Part shown: positions 6,905 through 9,651 of the stretch, piece by piece | Layout of the letters: each line of letters starts with the position of its first letter | Numbering within the stretch: position 1 is the stretch's first letter | Assembly: GCA_007123785.1 (NCBI GenBank) | Contig: SLGL01000172.1 | Span: 1-9,651 of the forward strand | Length of the DNA: 9,651 nucleotides | DNA from: Balneolaceae bacterium | GTDB taxonomy: Bacteria; Bacteroidota; Rhodothermia; Balneolales; Balneolaceae | Direction: 5' to 3' | Made by a program: the position numbers and the translations under genes | The notes under the pieces: generated by a model | Seen by the model: the letters and a program-made list of their open reading frames with translations, nothing else | Databases searched by the model: none | Told to the model about the DNA's origin: nothing

Positions 6905-8590
6905 TTATCTCGGCACCCGGTTGGTAATATCAATAAATTCCTGGTTGTCTACTTCAGGCCGTTCATCAGCGTTGGTTACTTTTATGGTTGAAGAGTAGAT
7001 CAGTTGAACAATCCGGGTATATTTATCGAACTCAATTCTGTCTACGGTGTCTGATGGCCGGTGATAATTATCGTGCAGACCGGTGAAGAAAAAGACGAAT
7101 GGAATACTGAGTCGCCCAAAATTCCAGTGGTCACTCCTGCGGAACAACTGATTCGGATCGTTTAGATTATTGTAATGACGATCGATTCTCATGTTTACAC
7201 TGCGTTCATTGGCGGCAACAACCATGCTGTCCAGCTCTGATGATATAATATCCCCGCCAATAAGATATACATAATCGGTGTCTCCGGCTTCCACATTTCG
7301 GGAATCACTTCTTCCCACCATATCGGCATTAAAATTGGCGATGGTATTTTCGATCGGAATTACAGGGTGATCGGAATAGTAGCGTGAACCCAGCAGCCCT
7401 ACCTCCTCGGCTGAAACGTGGAGAAAGAGCACACTTCGTTTTGGTTTATAACCAGCTTGCCTGGCTTGGTTCAGGGCGTTGGCAACGGCCATCAGTGCCA
7501 CGGTTCCACTGCCGTTGTCATCGGCGCCGTTATAAATCATATCCCCGGTTTCATCCGGAGAGCCAATACCCAGGTGATCGTAGTGCGCTACCAGAACAAG
7601 GGCTTCTTCTTTTAGTTCAGGATCGGCGCCTTCGAAATAGGCCAGTACATTTTCAGTTTCCAGAAATCCGGGTCCGGCATACGGTTCATAACGCAGATAG
7701 TGTGAGGTTTGAGAAGCTCGAAAATCGTGTATGTTTTTAATCAGGGAATCACGGGCAGCATCCAGATCGCTTTCACTTCCCAGCCCAAGTATCCCGGCTG
7801 CCATCAGCGGACTAATTTGCAGCTCTGCAACCGGCATACTTTGTCCGCGTTGTCCCTGCTGAAGATAGCGGAGGCTCAGATTTGCCGGATTGGCCACCAG
7901 GCGGGAATGTCGCTCGGCTGCTTCATTATAGTTTGCAGAAGACTGATCGGAAATCAGCAGAATTCCTTTTGCATTGTAATTCCTTAAAATGAGGCTCATG
8001 CGGTTATTAGAGGATATTCTCGGATTGATCAGTGTGTCGCCATCCACAACATAAGGGATGTCATCAAAAATCATCACCCATTTATCTTCCAGTTCATCCC
8101 CGTCAAGATGGTGTATATTTCGTTCGTAATCGTTCACTCCGAATCCGGCAAAAACGATGTCACCCTCCAGCGGCATATTTCCGCCAAATGTTCGGTAGTA
8201 ATGGCCGTATGAACCGGGAGCTTCCACTGTAGTGTTGATGGCAAGTGAGTCGCTACCCTCAACATGATAAGTTGTATATACAAGGCTATCGGTGGCAATG
8301 GCATTAAGTTCAAAATGCTGGAACCAGGTGTCATTATCACCTTTGGGTGTAAAGCCGAGGTCTTCATAAAATTCAGCCAGGTAACGGGCTGCAATTTTCT
8401 GCCCCCTCATCCCTGTGTCCCTTCCTTCAAGGCTGTCGTGTGCGATAATTTGTAGATGGTGCCTAAGAAAATCAGAGTCAATGGTTTCGGAGAATTGCAG
8501 TAAATTTTCCGTAGAGGTATCGTAGGTAATCGAGTTGGTTCCTGCACAGCCTGCAGCTATAAAAAACAGGGCGAAGATAGTTTTTTTCAT
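6905..8590 (-). CDS. M28 family zinc peptidase with PA domain, predicted lipoprotein
   Basis: This 561-aa predicted zinc aminopeptidase or carboxypeptidase of the M28 clan has a short charged-hydrophobic leader (MKKTIFALFFIAAGC) with a lipobox-like AAG-C15, so it is probably a lipid-anchored envelope protein; the -3 position is Ala instead of Leu, so the box is not ideal. Residues about 50-75 carry the HDSLEGRDTG segment common in this group. A protease-associated (PA) domain covers roughly 140-265. The catalytic domain has the full co-catalytic metal set: H336 and D338 in AHYDHLG, D357 in GADDNGSG, E395-E396 in SAEEVGLLGS, D423 in NADMVGR and H510 in YHRPSDT. It should therefore be active and release amino acids from peptides; the exact specificity cannot be read. 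Its ATG overlaps the scpA stop (ATGA), implying translational coupling, although no functional link to condensin is known. Confidence 0.93.
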   Translation of the reverse strand: MKKTIFALFFIAAGCAGTNSITYDTSTENLLQFSETIDSDFLRHHLQIIAHDSLEGRDTGMRGQKIAARYLAEFYEDLGFTPKGDNDTWFQHFELNAIATDSLVYTTYHVEGSDSLAINTTVEAPGSYGHYYRTFGGNMPLEGDIVFAGFGVNDYERNIHHLDGDELEDKWVMIFDDIPYVVDGDTLINPRISSNNRMSLILRNYNAKGILLISDQSSANYNEAAERHSRLVANPANLSLRYLQQGQRGQSMPVAELQISPLMAAGILGLGSESDLDAARDSLIKNIHDFRASQTSHYLRYEPYAGPGFLETENVLAYFEGADPELKEEALVLVAHYDHLGIGSPDETGDMIYNGADDNGSGTVALMAVANALNQARQAGYKPKRSVLFLHVSAEEVGLLGSRYYSDHPVIPIENTIANFNADMVGRSDSRNVEAGDTDYVYLIGGDIISSELDSMVVAANERSVNMRIDRHYNNLNDPNQLFRRSDHWNFGRLSIPFVFFFTGLHDNYHRPSDTVDRIEFDKYTRIVQLIYSSTIKVTNADERPEVDNQEFIDITNRVPR

Positions 8591-9354
8591 GGTGAAATAT
8601 TTTCATTGGGTGCCTGGCCGATAATTTCGTCAACTGGCTTCAGGTCGATAAAAAAGTTTATGGGATTGTTGTTTTCGATAAACAAGTTGATTTGCTGCTC
8701 TTTCAGCATTTCCAGAACTGCAAGAAAGGTAACCACGATTGCGGCTTTTGTTTTCAATTCCATACATATGTTGTAAAATGAAAAGCGTCCCCTTTCCTGG
8801 AGCAGATCCAGAATATACTCCGTTTGTTGTTCAACTGTCATCTTCACCTTTTCCACTTTATGATAGGTGTTTTGACGTTTGATATCGGCGAGAACTTTGC
8901 GGAAAGCGGCCATCAGGTCAAAAAGTGTTACATCTTTCAGTGCTTCACCTGATGCCTGTTTTTGCACTTCATCGGAATCGGTATAACCACGGTAGTATTT
9001 TTTCCGGGTTTCTTCATCGATAATGGTGAGCTTTTCAGCCATCTCTTTGTAACGTTTGTACTCCAGCAGTTTCTGGACTAGTTCATAGCGCGGATCGTCC
9101 TCGTCCAGGTCATCATCCACGTCACTCTCTGCAGGCAGCATCATTCGTGCTTTAATCGACATAAGCATACTGGCCATATAGATGAATTCACTGGCAATAT
9201 CCAGGTCCAGTTCTTCCATCAGGCGGATATATTCTAAAAATTCCCTGTTTATGTGAGAGATTGGGATGTCGTAAATGTTCAGCTCATCTCTTTTGATAAA
9301 AAAAAGAAGCAGGTCAAGGGGGCCTTCGAAATTTTTAAGCTGAACTCTGTACAT
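8587..9354 (-). CDS. scpA: Segregation and condensation protein A (kleisin)
   Basis: This is the ScpA kleisin subunit of the Smc-ScpA-ScpB condensin, which bridges the Smc heads and helps organise and segregate the chromosome. The protein is 255 aa, the usual size. The N-terminal domain opens YRVQLKNFEGPLDLLLFFI (2-20), followed by NIYDIPISHI (26-35) and a helical stretch ASEFIYMASMLMSIKARMMLP (54-74). A strongly acidic segment (about 76-88, SDVDDDLDEDDPR) leads into the variable middle. The C-terminal winged helix runs from about 170 to 240. The ATG at 9354 is chosen because the conserved family start begins there; a GTG at 9390 in frame would add 12 unconserved residues. Neither has a clear Shine-Dalgarno. 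scpB is not next to it: the downstream partner is the M28 peptidase, overlapping by 4 bp. Confidence 0.95.
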   Translation of the reverse strand: MYRVQLKNFEGPLDLLLFFIKRDELNIYDIPISHINREFLEYIRLMEELDLDIASEFIYMASMLMSIKARMMLPAESDVDDDLDEDDPRYELVQKLLEYKRYKEMAEKLTIIDEETRKKYYRGYTDSDEVQKQASGEALKDVTLFDLMAAFRKVLADIKRQNTYHKVEKVKMTVEQQTEYILDLLQERGRFSFYNICMELKTKAAIVVTFLAVLEMLKEQQINLFIENNNPINFFIDLKPVDEIIGQAPNENISP

Positions 9355-9502
9355 GATAAGATCGGGATATTGTGAAAGATCGCAATTCACACACTTAAAA
9401 GGAAATGTGAGGTTGTATTTTCGGGGCTTATAATTCCTGAATTTGGATTATTGAAATATTTTGTGCTTTATGTATGTACAACTTTAATTAATCTCTCCTG
9501 TC
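9355..9502. promoter_or_regulatory. Divergent intergenic region between scpA and a MarR-like gene
   Basis: This 148-bp AT-rich stretch must hold promoters for both flanking genes. On the minus strand a -10-like TATAAG lies at 9427-9432, with only a poor -35. On the plus strand TTGAAA at 9451-9456 could be a -35, but the -10 opposite it is poor. Short palindromes AAATATTT (9454-9461), TGTACA (9475-9480) and TTAATTAA (9484-9491) lie just before the regulator start. These could include an operator, but are individually short enough to be chance. Confidence 0.3.
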
Positions 9503-9651
9503 ATGCATGCGATACTCAATTCATTTAGCCGGGAAGTATGCCAGTTTTTTGATAACTATTTCAAAGAGCACAAACTTGCCACTCCATACGTAGAATTGAT
9601 TTTGCTGCTCCATGAATATGAGAAAATAACCCAAAAGGATTTGGCTGAAAA
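9503..9651 (+). CDS. Probable MarR-type winged-helix regulator, N-terminus only
   Basis: An open frame starts at ATG 9503 and runs off the right edge (49 codons). The visible sequence has an N-terminal helix (SREVCQFFDNYFKEHKLATP) followed by YVELILLLHEYEKITQKDLAE. This matches the pattern of MarR-family regulators: a dimerisation helix, then the start of the winged helix, with the xITQKDLAE turn typical of helix 2. The ligand, target and DNA-recognition helix are outside the window. An ATG at 9507 is out of frame, so 9503 is the only ATG for this reading; no Shine-Dalgarno is evident. The gene is divergent from scpA, an arrangement in which such regulators often bind the shared spacer. The family call rests on a short fragment and is moderate. 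Confidence 0.6.
   Translation, partial: MHAILNSFSREVCQFFDNYFKEHKLATPYVELILLLHEYEKITQKDLAE

Noticed and set aside
1..9651. Mobile elements, CRISPR arrays, tRNA or rRNA genes
   Set aside because: No transposase-like product, terminal repeats with target duplications, regularly spaced repeats or tRNA-like cloverleaf was recognised on either strand.

Overview
The window looks like ordinary chromosomal DNA from a bacterium of the Bacteroidota/Rhodothermota/Balneolota side of the FCB group. Reasons: moderate GC, short intergenic gaps, an M28 peptidase with a lipoprotein-type signal, an ScpA of the form seen in these lineages, and mostly weak or absent Shine-Dalgarno sequences. The assignment is an inference from protein style, not from a marker gene. 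No rRNA, tRNA, insertion sequence, CRISPR array or phage gene was seen.

Layout. A class I SAM-dependent methyltransferase (minus strand) runs off the left edge. A non-coding stretch of roughly 200-300 bp separates it from a divergent plus-strand operon of three genes: nifJ (pyruvate:ferredoxin/flavodoxin oxidoreductase, 789-4361), a dihydroorotate-dehydrogenase-like flavoprotein (4351-5358, overlapping nifJ by 11 bp) and a plant-type ferredoxin-NADP+ reductase (5388-6332). Converging on it is a minus-strand operon read from the right: scpA (condensin kleisin, 9354-8587), an M28 zinc peptidase lipoprotein (8590-6905, ATGA overlap with scpA) and a short HPr-kinase-like ATPase (6890-6426) that appears decayed. 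At the right edge a partial plus-strand gene, probably a MarR-type regulator, starts at 9503, divergent from scpA.

How the genes fit together. PFOR moves electrons between pyruvate/CoA and acetyl-CoA/CO2 using ferredoxin or flavodoxin. The FNR exchanges electrons between ferredoxin and NADP(H) and keeps the residues expected for NADPH choice. Together they would amount to a split pyruvate:NADP+ oxidoreductase, with an unlinked ferredoxin or flavodoxin as carrier. Between them sits an FMN-type TIM barrel of the DHOD-like family that lacks the catalytic motif of true dihydroorotate dehydrogenases. Its position suggests a redox role that is not pyrimidine synthesis. This is the least explained part of the window. 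The second most notable feature is the apparent internal deletion and frameshift in the HPr-kinase-like gene. The rest is housekeeping or routine accessory content.
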